DNA of 48,035 bases from positions 970,593 to 1,018,627 of the forward strand of contig NZ_KK853997.1 in assembly GCF_000696185.1 (NCBI RefSeq), given 5' to 3'. The position numbers were made by a program, and so were the translations under genes. The stretch's first letter is position 1. Each line of letters begins with the position of its first letter. The stretch is from Kitasatospora cheerisanensis KCTC 2395. Its GTDB lineage: Bacteria > Actinomycetota > Actinomycetes > Streptomycetales > Streptomycetaceae. Below the pieces are notes generated by a model. It ran no database searches. It was not told where the DNA came from and saw nothing but the letters and a program-made list of their open reading frames with translations. Positions 16,885-26,101 of the stretch are shown one piece after another.

Positions 16885-17936
16885 ACGGGCGGGTCCTGCT
16901 GCTGGACGCGGCACCCGGGGAACTGCTCGGGCGGGAACTCGACCGGCTGCTCGGCCACGGTCTCGACCTGACGCTGAACCTGCGCCGGGTGGCGGACCCG
17001 GCAGCGGCGCGGGCCGCCTGGGCCGGGCGGCTCTCCTTCACCGACTTCGACCCCTTCGACGAGTCGGGCCTGCGCGACGCGGTGCGGGACGGCGGGCGGG
17101 GCTTCGACGCCCTCAAGTCCCGGGCCGGAGTGCCGCTGCGGGCCGGCTTCCTGACGGCGGCCACCGATCGGGCACTGGCCCGGCCGCTGCGGGTGATCGG
17201 CCGGGCGGGCGCCGGCACCGACCACGTCGACCTGGCCGCCGCCGCCCGGCTCGGCGTGACGGTGACGCACACCCCCGGGTCGAACGCGGTCGCCGTCGCC
17301 GAGTTCGCGCTCGGCCAGATCCTGGCCCTGACCCGCCGCCTGGTCGACCTGAACGCGGCCGCCCACCAGGGGCGTTGGACCTCTCCCCCGCCGGCCCGCG
17401 GCCTGTCCGAACTCACCCTCGGCGTGGCCGGACTCGGCCGGATCGGCCGAGCACTGGCCGTCCGGGCCTCGACGCTCGGCATGCGGGTGCTCGGCTGGTC
17501 CCGAAACCCCGTACGGATCGAGGGAGTCGAGCAACTCGGCTCGCTGGAGCAGCTGTTGGCCGCCAGTGACGTACTGTCGCTGCACCTGCCGCTGACCGCC
17601 GACACCCACGGCCTGCTCGGCCCCACGGAGTTGGCCCTGCTGCGGCCCGGCGCACTGCTGGTGAACACGGCCCGCGGCGGCCTGGTCGACGAGCACGCCC
17701 TCGCGGCGGCCCTGCGCGACCCCGCCCACCCGCTGGCGGGCGCGGCCGTCGACACCTTCGAACACGAGCACGCCGCATTCGCCTCCCCGCTCTGCGGCCT
17801 CCCGAACGCCCTGCTCACCCCGCACGTCGCCGGCATGACCCACGCCGCAATGGAACAGGCCGCACTACGCTGCGCCGACCACCTCGCCGCACTCCTGGCC
17901 GGCCACCCCGACGGCGTGCCGGTCGCCCGGCCCTGA
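16881..17936 (+). CDS. D-isomer-specific 2-hydroxyacid dehydrogenase
   Basis: 351 residues. The NAD-binding Rossmann motif GVAGLGRIGRAL lies near residue 183. The catalytic set is complete: Arg in VNTARGGLVDE, Glu in DTFEHEHA and His in LTPHVAG. The N-terminal substrate lobe includes RVIGRAGAGTDHVDL. Similar to phosphoglycerate dehydrogenase and hydroxypyruvate reductase cores, with no ACT domain. It would interconvert a 2-keto acid and a D-2-hydroxy acid with NAD(P)H. The GTG start overlaps the GNAT stop, and longer upstream reading is out of register with that gene. Confidence 0.9.
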   Translation: MNGRVLLLDAAPGELLGRELDRLLGHGLDLTLNLRRVADPAAARAAWAGRLSFTDFDPFDESGLRDAVRDGGRGFDALKSRAGVPLRAGFLTAATDRALARPLRVIGRAGAGTDHVDLAAAARLGVTVTHTPGSNAVAVAEFALGQILALTRRLVDLNAAAHQGRWTSPPPARGLSELTLGVAGLGRIGRALAVRASTLGMRVLGWSRNPVRIEGVEQLGSLEQLLAASDVLSLHLPLTADTHGLLGPTELALLRPGALLVNTARGGLVDEHALAAALRDPAHPLAGAAVDTFEHEHAAFASPLCGLPNALLTPHVAGMTHAAMEQAALRCADHLAALLAGHPDGVPVARP

Positions 17937-17977
17937 GCGGACAGCCGGGCTGACGGCGCGTCATGCCCGTTAGAGCG

Positions 17978-17998
17978 GGGCTGTTGCAGGGCTGTTGC
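17978..17998 (+). repeat. Two direct GGGCTGTTGC copies 11 bases apart upstream of the lipoprotein gene
   Basis: GGGCTGTTGC occurs at 17978-17987 and 17989-17998, followed at once by CCGTACTGT, where TACTGT could be a -10 box. Two helically phased copies upstream of a -10 may be an operator or activator site. Confidence 0.45.
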
Positions 17999-18030
17999 CC
18001 GTACTGTGATCGGGGTCACGGACCGGAGCG

Positions 18031-18987
18031 GTGGCGGCATGGTCGACTCTTCGGATGCCTACCATCGCCACCCGGCCTGCCCGGCCTGCCCGTTCCGCCG
18101 TGGTCACCGTCGTGGCCGTCGTGGCCGCCGCCGCTCTGCTGGCCGGGTGCGGGGAGGTGACCGCGGACGCCGGGTCGGCCGCGCCGGCGGCGAGCGCGGG
18201 GCCGTGCGGGGTGGCGCCAACGGGGGCGGCGCGGGAGGGCTGGGCCCGGGACGGCGTGCGGATCCTCTCCGTCAGCGACACCTGCGCGGAGTTCGAGGTG
18301 ACCAATGCCGGCGCGGAGGCCGCCGACTTCTCGGTCCTGTTCGGGTGGACGGGCCGCGACGAGCGGCTGAACTCCGACCCGACCGGCACGGTGACGGCGG
18401 TGCCGCCCGGCGCGACCGCCCGCGGCCGGGTCGACGTGGGCTCCGGCGGCCCGCGGGGGCTGACGTCCGGTCAGCCGATCATCCCCGGCGTGAAGATCAC
18501 CCGGGTGCGCAGCATCCCGACCGCCGAGGCACCGTCCCAGGGCGGCCCGTGCCCGGCCTCGGGGGTGCGGCTCTATGCGGACCGCGGCGACGCGGCGATG
18601 GGACTGCGGGTGGTCGGCCTGCACCTGGTGAACTGCGGGACTTCACCGGTGACCCTGGACGGCTACCCGCAGGTGCAGGCCCTCGACGAGGCGCACAAGG
18701 CGGTCGATCCGCTGGAGGTGCTGAAGGGCGGTGCGGCGATCGCGACCGGCACCGGGGCGGACGCGCCCCCGCAGCGGTTCGTGCTGGCCGCGGGCGAGGG
18801 CGCGAGCTCCATGGTGGTGTGGCGCAACACCAATGACGCCTCGTCGGCCCCGGTGCTCGCTCCCTACCTGCGCGTGCGGGCCACCCCGGACGCCGCACCG
18901 GTGACGGTCACCCCGGAACTCGACCTCGGCACCACCGGCCGGCTGGGCATCGGCGCGTGGACCCGCGAGGTCGTCGCTCCCTCCTGA
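18031..18987 (+). CDS. DUF4232-domain lipoprotein
   Basis: About 318 residues. The N-terminus has a basic stretch, a hydrophobic core (SAVVTVVAVVAAAA) and the lipobox LLAGC with the acylated Cys at about 40, so it should be anchored on the outer face of the membrane. The region from GGPCPASGVRLYADRG through GLRVVGLHLVNCGTSPVTL to the C-terminus matches the actinobacterial DUF4232 fold, with a conserved Cys pair (PCPAS and VNCG) that may form a disulphide. A preceding domain, FEVTNAGAEAADFSVLFGW, is similar in style. Start GTG at 18031 or ATG at 18055; both keep the signal. Role unknown. Confidence 0.85.
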   Translation: MAAWSTLRMPTIATRPARPARSAVVTVVAVVAAAALLAGCGEVTADAGSAAPAASAGPCGVAPTGAAREGWARDGVRILSVSDTCAEFEVTNAGAEAADFSVLFGWTGRDERLNSDPTGTVTAVPPGATARGRVDVGSGGPRGLTSGQPIIPGVKITRVRSIPTAEAPSQGGPCPASGVRLYADRGDAAMGLRVVGLHLVNCGTSPVTLDGYPQVQALDEAHKAVDPLEVLKGGAAIATGTGADAPPQRFVLAAGEGASSMVVWRNTNDASSAPVLAPYLRVRATPDAAPVTVTPELDLGTTGRLGIGAWTREVVAPS

Positions 18988-19034
18988 ACGACCCTCCTGA
19001 GCGCCCCTCCTGAACTACCCTCCGGGGCCGCACC

Positions 19035-19084
19035 GGGAAAGCGCTTGCCCGCTGCCACATCGCCGCCGCGGCAAGCGCTTTCCC
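19035..19084. terminator. 15-bp inverted repeat between convergent genes
   Basis: GGGAAAGCGCTTGCC (19035-19049) and GGCAAGCGCTTTCCC (19070-19084) are perfect reverse complements with a 20-base loop. They lie between the convergent lipoprotein and APC permease genes, so a bidirectional terminator is likely. Each arm also contains AAGCGCTT, the core of LacI-family operators, an alternative noted but less favoured. Confidence 0.75.
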
Positions 19085-19121
19085 TCCCCGCCCCTCTCCT
19101 CACCTCACCGGCCGGCTCGCG

Positions 19122-21083
19122 TCAGCCGACGTGCACGCGCGGTCGGCGACTGCGGTCGGACTCGGCCTCGCGGAGCACCTCGCGGGTGACGGGCGCCACC
19201 TCGCCCTGGCCGAACAGGAAGAACCGCAGGAACTGGGCGAACGGGTTGCCCTCGGTCCACTCGAAGTAGATGTGCGGGAGCTGCCCGGTGGTGTCGCGCA
19301 CGTGCAGGAGTATCGCGGCGAGCGCGTTCGGGACGCTGGAGTGTTCGAGCGTCAGCACCCGGTACCGGTCGTGCAGCACCTCGCCGCGGACCTTCAGTTC
19401 GGCCTCGAAGTCGGACGGGTCGAGCACCGTGACCTCGACGAAGACCAGATCGTCCTCGACCGGGATGTCGTTGTCGGCGCGGATCTGGTGCACCTTGTCG
19501 CGGTACTCGGCGAGGTCGCGGCCGGCCGGCTCGTTGGCGATGAACCGGATCGTCCGGTGCGCGGTGTCGCGCACGAAGCGTTCCGCGACCTCGTCCAACT
19601 GGACGTCCGTGACGCGGAGTTCGAAGGCGCGGGCGAGCCGGGAGGCGAGCGAGACCAGCACGATGCCGGCGATGAAGCAGGCGCCGATCTTCACGCCGTC
19701 GGGGCGTTCGGCGATGTTGACGGCGGTGGTGTAGACGAACACGGCGGCGATGACGGCGAAGCCGATGGTCCAGTTGCGCTGCCGGGCGGCGCGGGCGGCG
19801 ATGGTGACGGCGATCGCCGCGGAGGTGATCAGCACCAGCACGCCGGTGGCGTACGCGCCGCCCTGCTTGTCGACGTTGGCGTCGAACAGCCAGGTGACCA
19901 GGAAGGCGATCGCGGTGAGCACCAGCACCATCGGCCGCACCGCGCGGGCCCAGTGCGGGGCCATGCCGTATCGCGGCAGGTAACGGGGCATCAGGTTGAG
20001 CAGTCCGGCCATCGCGGACGCGCCGGCGAACCACAGGATGGCGATGGTCGACAGGTCGTAGACCGAGCCGAACGCGCCGCCCAGGTAGTGGTGCGCGAGG
20101 TAGGCCAGCGCACGCCCGTTGGCGGGGCCGCCGGCCTCGAAGTCGGCGGCGGGGATCAGCAGCGTGGTGATGAAGCTGGTGGTGATCAGGAAGCAGCTCA
20201 TGATCACGGCGGCGGTGGTGAGCAGCTTGCGGGCGCCGCGGATCCGTCCGGTGGGCCGGTCCTCGGTGTCGTCCGGGTCGCCCTCGATGTGCGGCATGAC
20301 GGCGACGCCGGTCTCGAAGCCGGACAGGCCGAGGGCGAGCTTGGGGAAGACCACCAGGGCGACGCCGATCATCGCGATCGGGTTGCTGTGCTCCACGCTG
20401 AGGGCGTTCGTCCAGTCGGTGATCACGGACGGGGCGGTCAGGACGTGCCAGAGGCCGACGGCGACCACCACCACGTTCAGCGTGAGGTAGACCGCGACCA
20501 GGACGACCGCGACGCCGATCGCCTCGCTGAAGCCCTTCAGGAAGACGCCGCCGAGCAGGGCGATCAGCAGCAGGGTGATCAGCACCTGGTGGCCGCTGAG
20601 CACGCTGGTCAGGTGCGGGTTCTCCACCAGGTGCGCGGTGGCGTCGGCGGCGGACAGCGTGATGGTGATCAGGAAGTCGGTGGCGGCGAAGCCGAGCAGC
20701 GCGAGGACGAACAGCTTGCCCTTCCAGAAGGACAGCAGCCGTTCGAGCATCGCGATCGAGCCCTCGCCGTGCGGGCTCTCCTGGGCGACCCGGCGGTAGA
20801 CGGGGAGCGCGCCGAGCAGGGTGACGGCGACCAGCACGATGGTGGCGATCGGGGAGAGCAGTCCGGCGGCGAGGGCGGCGATGCCGGGCTGGTAGCCGAG
20901 GGTGGAGAAGTAGTCCAGGCCGGTCAGGCACATCACTCGCCACCAACGCTGGCCGTGCTGCTGGTCGGTGGCCTGGGCGTGCGGGCCGGGGTGTTGCTTG
21001 GCCATGTCCGACAGGCCTTCCAGCAGCCAGGACCGCAGGCGCTGGCGCGCCGACCCTGCGTCCGTGGGGGCGGATTGGACCAC
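19122..21083 (-). CDS. APC-superfamily amino acid/cation permease with cytosolic C-terminal domain
   Basis: 653 residues. After a short N-terminus ([20 protein letters not shown]) come [20 protein letters not shown] and roughly twelve hydrophobic segments to about residue 490, then a soluble tail of about 160 residues ([19 protein letters not shown] to RPRVHVG). The [19 protein letters not shown] start is characteristic of a bacterial APC branch often annotated as amino acid transporters and resembling KUP-like proteins. The transported solute is not predictable. I chose GTG at 21083 because AGGAG stands 8 bases before it; upstream in-frame starts lack a ribosome site. Confidence 0.88.
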   Translation of the reverse strand: MVQSAPTDAGSARQRLRSWLLEGLSDMAKQHPGPHAQATDQQHGQRWWRVMCLTGLDYFSTLGYQPGIAALAAGLLSPIATIVLVAVTLLGALPVYRRVAQESPHGEGSIAMLERLLSFWKGKLFVLALLGFAATDFLITITLSAADATAHLVENPHLTSVLSGHQVLITLLLIALLGGVFLKGFSEAIGVAVVLVAVYLTLNVVVVAVGLWHVLTAPSVITDWTNALSVEHSNPIAMIGVALVVFPKLALGLSGFETGVAVMPHIEGDPDDTEDRPTGRIRGARKLLTTAAVIMSCFLITTSFITTLLIPAADFEAGGPANGRALAYLAHHYLGGAFGSVYDLSTIAILWFAGASAMAGLLNLMPRYLPRYGMAPHWARAVRPMVLVLTAIAFLVTWLFDANVDKQGGAYATGVLVLITSAAIAVTIAARAARQRNWTIGFAVIAAVFVYTTAVNIAERPDGVKIGACFIAGIVLVSLASRLARAFELRVTDVQLDEVAERFVRDTAHRTIRFIANEPAGRDLAEYRDKVHQIRADNDIPVEDDLVFVEVTVLDPSDFEAELKVRGEVLHDRYRVLTLEHSSVPNALAAILLHVRDTTGQLPHIYFEWTEGNPFAQFLRFFLFGQGEVAPVTREVLREAESDRSRRPRVHVG

Positions 21084-21541
21084 TGTCTTGCTCCTGTCGC
21101 GAGGTCGGGAGCCCCGGACCGCCGGATGCTCCGGCCCACCGGGCGGACTCCCACGCCAATGTAGGTCACCTCCGCCGCCGTCCGGGGCAGGCTGGAGCGT
21201 AACGTCCCCCGTCTGCCCGGCCCGGCGCCGGGCCTGGCCGCTTGACGCCCCGTTGGCCGGGGTTTGACGTGCCGTTTGCCCGCCGGCGAGCGGACGATGC
21301 GCGACGGTCGGCATGCTTCTCGGGCCTCGCACCGCGGACCTGTGGGCGGTCCGTCCGAGCGGCCCGCAGATGGTTCGAGCACGTCCCGAGGCTCGCTGTC
21401 AAGGGCCGACCGGCCCCGAACCGGGAGGCGGTCAGGGCGGATGGGCCCTGTCGGGGCCGGTGTTCGGTTTGGCACACTGCAGGGTGTCTGTACCCGGGCG
21501 GCGCCCCGGGCGTCCGGGATCGCGCGAGGAGAGTCACTGCC
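21084..21541. other. Long divergent intergenic region (458 bases)
   Basis: Between the APC permease (minus) and the NarL regulator (plus). It contains TACATT on the minus strand (plus 21158-21163) as a possible -10 for the permease, a pair of TTGACG-containing direct repeats (listed separately), and the GAGGAGAG ribosome site of the regulator. I see no gene in it. Confidence 0.5.
21242..21280. promoter_or_regulatory. Imperfect 17-bp direct repeats, 22 bases apart
   Basis: TTGACGCCCCGTTGGCC (21242-21258) and TTGACGTGCCGTTTGCC (21264-21280) match at 14 of 17 positions. A 22-base period puts both copies on the same DNA face, as expected for a regulator binding as tandem dimers between divergent genes. 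Confidence 0.5.
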
Positions 21542-22216
21542 ATGTCCGAGGGTTCGGCACCGATCAGGGTGTTCCTGCTGGACGACCACGAGGTGGTCCG
21601 CCGAGGGGTGTACGACCTGCTGGACTCCGAGCCCGACCTGGAGGTGGTCGGCGAGGCCGGCACCGTCGAACAGGCCCTGGCCCGGGTGCCGGCACTGCGC
21701 CCGGACGTCGCGGTGCTGGACATGCGGCTGCCCGACGGCGACGGCGTCTCGGTGTGCCGGGAGTTGCGCTCCCGGATGCCGCAACTCGCCTGCCTGATGC
21801 TCACCTCCTTCGACGACGAGGAGGCGCTGCTCGACTCGATCATGGCCGGTGCGGCGGGCTACGTCCTCAAGCAGATCAGCGGCACCGACCTGGTGACCGC
21901 GATCCGCACGGTCGCCTCCGGGCAGTCGATGCTCGACCCGGGCGCGGCGACCCGGCTGATGGCCCGGCTGCGCGGCGAGGCCCCGGCGCCCGCCCCCGAC
22001 TTCCCGCACCTCACCGAGCGCGAGCGGGAGATCCTGGCGCTGATCGGCGAGGGCCTCACCAACCGGCAGATCGGCGAGCGGGTGTTCCTCGCCGAGAAGA
22101 CCGTCAAGAACCACATCTCCCGGCTGCTCGCCAAGCTCGGCGTGGAGCGCCGCGTGCAGGCCGCGGTGATCGCCACCCAGACGCTGGCCGCGCACTCCTC
22201 CGAGCGCGGCGCCTGA
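21542..22216 (+). CDS. NarL/FixJ-family response regulator (DevR-like)
   Basis: 224 residues. Receiver domain with phosphoacceptor Asp60 in [13 protein letters not shown], acidic pair in FLLDDHE, Ser/Thr in [10 protein letters not shown] and Lys in GYVLKQI. A LuxR-type HTH follows: [20 protein letters not shown] then [20 protein letters not shown]. The DNA-binding end is close to DevR/DosR-type regulators of actinobacteria. No sensor kinase is adjacent, so it is an orphan here. It may act on the divergent permease or on the direct repeats upstream (inference). ATG with GAGGAGAG upstream. Confidence 0.92.
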   Translation: MSEGSAPIRVFLLDDHEVVRRGVYDLLDSEPDLEVVGEAGTVEQALARVPALRPDVAVLDMRLPDGDGVSVCRELRSRMPQLACLMLTSFDDEEALLDSIMAGAAGYVLKQISGTDLVTAIRTVASGQSMLDPGAATRLMARLRGEAPAPAPDFPHLTEREREILALIGEGLTNRQIGERVFLAEKTVKNHISRLLAKLGVERRVQAAVIATQTLAAHSSERGA

Positions 22217-22241
22217 TCCGCGCCCTGCCCCCGACCCGCTC

Positions 22242-22261
22242 CCGGCTCCGGCCGGGGCCGG
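22242..22261. terminator. 8-bp GC hairpin after response regulator
   Basis: CCGGCTCC pairs with GGGGCCGG (one G-T wobble) around a GGCC loop, 26 bases after the stop. It lies directly before the promoter-like element of the WGR gene. Confidence 0.45.
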
Positions 22262-22266
22262 TGGTG

Positions 22267-22289
22267 CTGTCCTAGCTGCTGGCTAGGGT
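22267..22289 (+). promoter_or_regulatory. Shared promoter element upstream of the WGR-DUF4132 gene (copy 1)
   Basis: CTGTCC, five bases, then GCTGGCTAGGGT. The identical arrangement stands upstream of the second DUF4132 gene at 32320-32342. TAGGGT is a plausible -10 box. The element lies 62 bases before the GTG start. Confidence 0.6.
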
Positions 22290-22351
22290 TCCCCCCGGGT
22301 GGCCGACCGCACGTGGCGGCCACGCGAACCATCGGTGTGTCAGGAGGGGCA

Positions 22352-25300
22352 GTGCGGCGCTGGGAACTGGTCGGGGACGGTTCGGCGAAGTTCTGGGAGG
22401 CGGCGGCCGACGGTGCGTCGGTGCAGGTCCGGTACGGCCGGATCGGCGCCGCGGGACGCACCCAGGTCAAGGACCTCGCGGACGGGGACGCCGCCGGGGC
22501 GCACCTCGCGAAGCTGATCGCCGAGAAGGAGCGCAAGGGCTACCGCGAGACGGCCGCCGCCGGGGCGACGCCGACTCCCGCGCCCGCCCCGGCCGCCGTC
22601 CCCGAGTCGGTCGACCCGGCCGCCACGACCGGGTCGGTCGTACCGGCCGCCGCGACCGAGCCGACCGAGTCGGTCGAACCGGCCCTGCCCGCCGAACTCC
22701 CGGACGAGGACGCCTTCGTGCTGCCGGCGTCCTGGCTCGCGCTGGTCGCGCCCCGCCGCGGCGGCGGCGTTCCGCTCGGCCCGGCCCGGCCGTACTGGAC
22801 GCCGCCGCGGCAGCGGACACCGAGGCCCTGTGGATCGCCAAGAACGAGACCTGGATCGAGCGGGTGCTCGAGGACCGCGGCTCCGACAAGCACCTGGTGC
22901 GGTCGGCCCGGGCGCACCTGAACGGGGAGCCGAACGCGCCCGGGGCGGTGGCGGTGGCGGCGATGCTCCGTCCGACCTGGCTGAAGGGCGGCTTCGAGCA
23001 GGTCCTCGACTCCTGGATCGCCCGGTTCGGGCTGGGCTTCGCGGCCCGCGCCACCGTGGCGGCCTTCGAGTTCGACAACGGCTACGCCCGCCCGAACCAC
23101 CACCAGGGCGTGCTGGTGTCGGACGGTCCGAACCGCCGGGACGTCCGCGGGACGGAGTTCGCCTTCACTCTCGCGCGGGAGGTCCGGCGGCTGCTGGCGC
23201 TGGCCGAGGACGCGGAACACCGTTCCGTGCTGGCCGAGTTGGCGGCGATCCGGACCAGGCGCGACCGCCGCATCGTGACCGCCTTCCTCGCCCCGGAGAC
23301 GCCGGGCTGGGTGGACGAGTGCCTGGACGAACTGCCGAGGCACCGGCAGATCAACGAGGTCGCGCACGCCCTGCTGGTGCAGTCGGTCAACACCGTCGAG
23401 CAGACCGAGCGGATCGCCCAGCAGCGGGTCCGGTCCTGGTACGGCTGGACGCCGGGCCAACTGGCCACCGTCGCCGACGCGGTGGGCCCCGCGTGCGTGC
23501 CGCTGTACGCCGAGGCCCTGTCGAACCTGTACGACAACGACACCATCCGCGAACTGGCGCTCCACATCGCCGAGTTCCCCGGCGATGAGGCGTTCCGGGT
23601 GCTGCTCGACCGGATCGGGGCCCGGCACGTCCGGCCGGGTCTGCTGCGCGCGATGCGCCGCTACCCGGTGCGCGCGGCCCGGTTGTTGGCGGAGGTGGCG
23701 CAGCAGGCCGGGCCGGACGCCGCGACTGCCCGCCGGCTGCTGACCAGTCATCTCGGCGAGCTCCGTCCGCGGTTGCCGGAGCTGGTGGCCCGACTCGACG
23801 CCGAGACCGCCGAGTTCGTCTCGGCCCTGGCCGCCGCCTCGCGGGTGCCGGAGGCGGCTGCGGGCGCGCTGCCGGAGCTGCTGACCTCGCCGCCGTGGAC
23901 GCGCCCCCGCCCGGCACGGAAGGCGAAGGTGCTGACCGGCATCGCCGCCGACGAGTCTGCCGAACTGGTCTGGAAGGACGGCGAGTTGGAGCACTGGCAG
24001 GGCGGCCGGCCGGCTCCGTGGACGTTCGCCCCGGGCTTCGACTGGGCGGCCGAGGCGGAGCTCCGGCTGACCCACTCGGGCGGTCTCTGGTACGGCACGC
24101 AGTTGCTGGTGCACGGCCCGGCCGAGGTCATGGCGCCGTATCTGGAGTCCTGGCGGCCCGGCGAATTCTGGGGCGGCGGCGAGGACTTGCGTCCGGTGGT
24201 CGCCAAGTACGGCCTGGCCGCACTGCCGTTGCTGCGGGCGGGGGCGCTGGCCCAGCCCTCGCACGTGATTCCGGCGCTGCTGCCGTTCCGGGACGCCACC
24301 GTGGCGGGCGTGATGGCGGACGCGCTGATGCGGCTCAAGTCGCATCAGGCGACGGCCCGTTCGTGGTTCGACCGGCACGGCGTGGCGGCCGGTCTGCTGC
24401 TGGTGCCGAGCGCGGTCGGCAAGGCCGGCCGGACCCGGACGGCCGCCGAGAACGCGCTGCGGCTGGTCGCGGCGCAGCGGGGCGCGGAGGTCCTGCTGGC
24501 GGCGGTGACGGATCGTCACGGCGAGCGGGTGGCGGCGGCGGTGGCGGAGCTGCTGAGCGCGGATCCGCTGGTCAACGCGCTGCCGGCGCGGATGCCGGAG
24601 TTCCCGGAGTGGCTGCTGCTCGGTGCGCTGCCGCAGTTGGTGCTGCGGTCGGGCGAGGCGCTGCCGCGGTCGGCGGTGCGCTCGGTGGTCACCATGATGG
24701 CGCTGTCGAAGCTGCGTGACCCGTATCCGGGTCTGGCGCCGGTGGCCGAGCTGCTCCGGCCGGAGTCGGCGGCCGAGTTCGCCTGGGTGCTGTTCGAGGA
24801 GTGGCAGCAGGCGGGGATGCCGGCGGCGGACAGTTGGGCGCTGTTCGTGCTGGGCGAGTGGGGTGACGACGGGACGGCCCGCCGGCTGGCGCCGGTGCTG
24901 CGGGACTGGCCGGGCGCGGGCGCCCATCACCGCGCGGTGGAGGGTCTGGAGGTGCTGGCGGCGATCGGCAGCGATGTCGCGTTGATGCAGTTGCACGGCA
25001 TCGCGCAGCGGGCGAAGTTCAAGGCCCTGAAGTCCCGGGCGCAGGAGAAGGTCGCGGAGATCGCGGAGGCACTGGGCCTGACGGGTGATCAGCTGGGCGA
25101 CCGGCTGGTGCCGGACCTGGGCTTGGACGCGGACGGCACGACGGTCGTGGACTACGGTTCGCGGACGTTCACGGTGGGCTTCGACGAGCAGTTGCGCCCG
25201 TTCGTGCTGGACGGTGACGGCAAGCGCCGGAAGGATCTGCCCGCGCCGGCCGCGAAGGACGATCCGGAGCTGGCGCCGGCGGAGCGCAAGCGGTTCGCCG

Positions 25301-26019
25301 CGTTGAAGAAGGACGTGCGGACGCTGGCGGCCGATCAGATCGTCCGGCTGGAGGCGGCGATGGTCGCGGGGCGGGAGTGGACGGCGGCCGAGTTCCGGAC
25401 GCTGCTGGTCGCGCATCCGCTGCTCCAGCACCTGGTGCGGCGGCTGGTCTGGACGACGGCGGAAACCGCTTTCCGGGTGGCCGAGGACCGGACGTTCGCC
25501 GATGTCCACGACGAGGTGTTCGTGCTTCCCGAGGACGCCGTCGTCCGGCTCGCGCACCCGCTGCTGCTGGGCGACGGCCTGCCCGCCTGGGCGGAGCTGT
25601 TCGCCGACTACGAGTTGCTGCAGCCGTTCCGTCAGCTGGCGCGTCCGGCGGTCGCGTTGACGGCGGAGGAGTCGGCCGGGCACCGGCTGCACCGGTTCGA
25701 GGGGGCGAAGGTCCCGGTGGGCCGCCTGCTGGGGCTGACCAAGCGGGGCTGGCGGCGCGGTTCGCCGCAGGACGCGGGGGTGGAGCGCTGGTTCCACAAG
25801 CCGCTGCCGGACGGCCGGCACCTGGTGGTCGCGCTCGACCCGGGCATCTGGGTCGGTGCGGTGTCGGAGAACGCCGAGCAGACCTTCAGCACGGTGTGGC
25901 TGGACACCCGGGCGTACGACTACTGGCCGACCCACACGCACAGCGAGCGGTTCGCCGACCTCGACGCCGTCACGGCCTCCGAACTCCTTGCCGACCTAGA
26001 GGAGTTGACGGCCGACTGA
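22352..26019 (+). CDS. WGR-domain / DUF4132 giant protein (MolR-like), one-base gap
   Basis: About 1222 residues after restoring one base near 22780. Residues 1-75 form a WGR domain (RRWELVGDGSAKFWE, then VQVRYGRIGAAGRTQ). A low-complexity Pro/Ala/Thr linker of about 75 residues follows, then a long alpha-helical, repeat-like region. The last ~300 residues are DUF4132: TTVVDYGSRTFTVGFDEQLR, LPAPAAKDDPELAPAERKRF, and the closing FADLDAVTASELLADLEEL. The same architecture as E. coli YehI/MolR, whose exact role is unsettled. WGR domains in PARPs bind nucleic acid. GTG start with AGGAGGGGC four bases upstream. The paralogue at 32422 lacks the WGR domain. Confidence 0.87.
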
Positions 26020-26036
26020 GCCCGGTTCCGGGATGC

Positions 26037-26082
26037 GGCCCGGCGCCGGCGGCCCCCTGGGGAGGGCCGCCGGCGCCGGGCC
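26037..26082. terminator. 19-bp perfect stem hairpin between convergent genes
   Basis: GGCCCGGCGCCGGCGGCCC (26037-26055) pairs exactly with 26064-26082 around an 8-base loop. It separates the DUF4132 gene (plus) from the tyrosinase gene (minus). Confidence 0.85.
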
Positions 26083-26101
26083 GGGTCGGGCGTCGGGGTG
26101 G

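Noticed and set aside
19131..21164. A 677-residue plus-strand frame over the permease
   Set aside because: Asp/Gly/His-rich shadow of a membrane protein gene; no start signal or known motif.
22540..25941. A 1133-residue minus-strand open frame opposite the WGR-DUF4132 gene
   Set aside because: It mirrors the third-position G/C bias of the plus-strand gene; it has no family motifs, no ribosome site and Arg/Pro/Gln-rich content typical of GC shadows.
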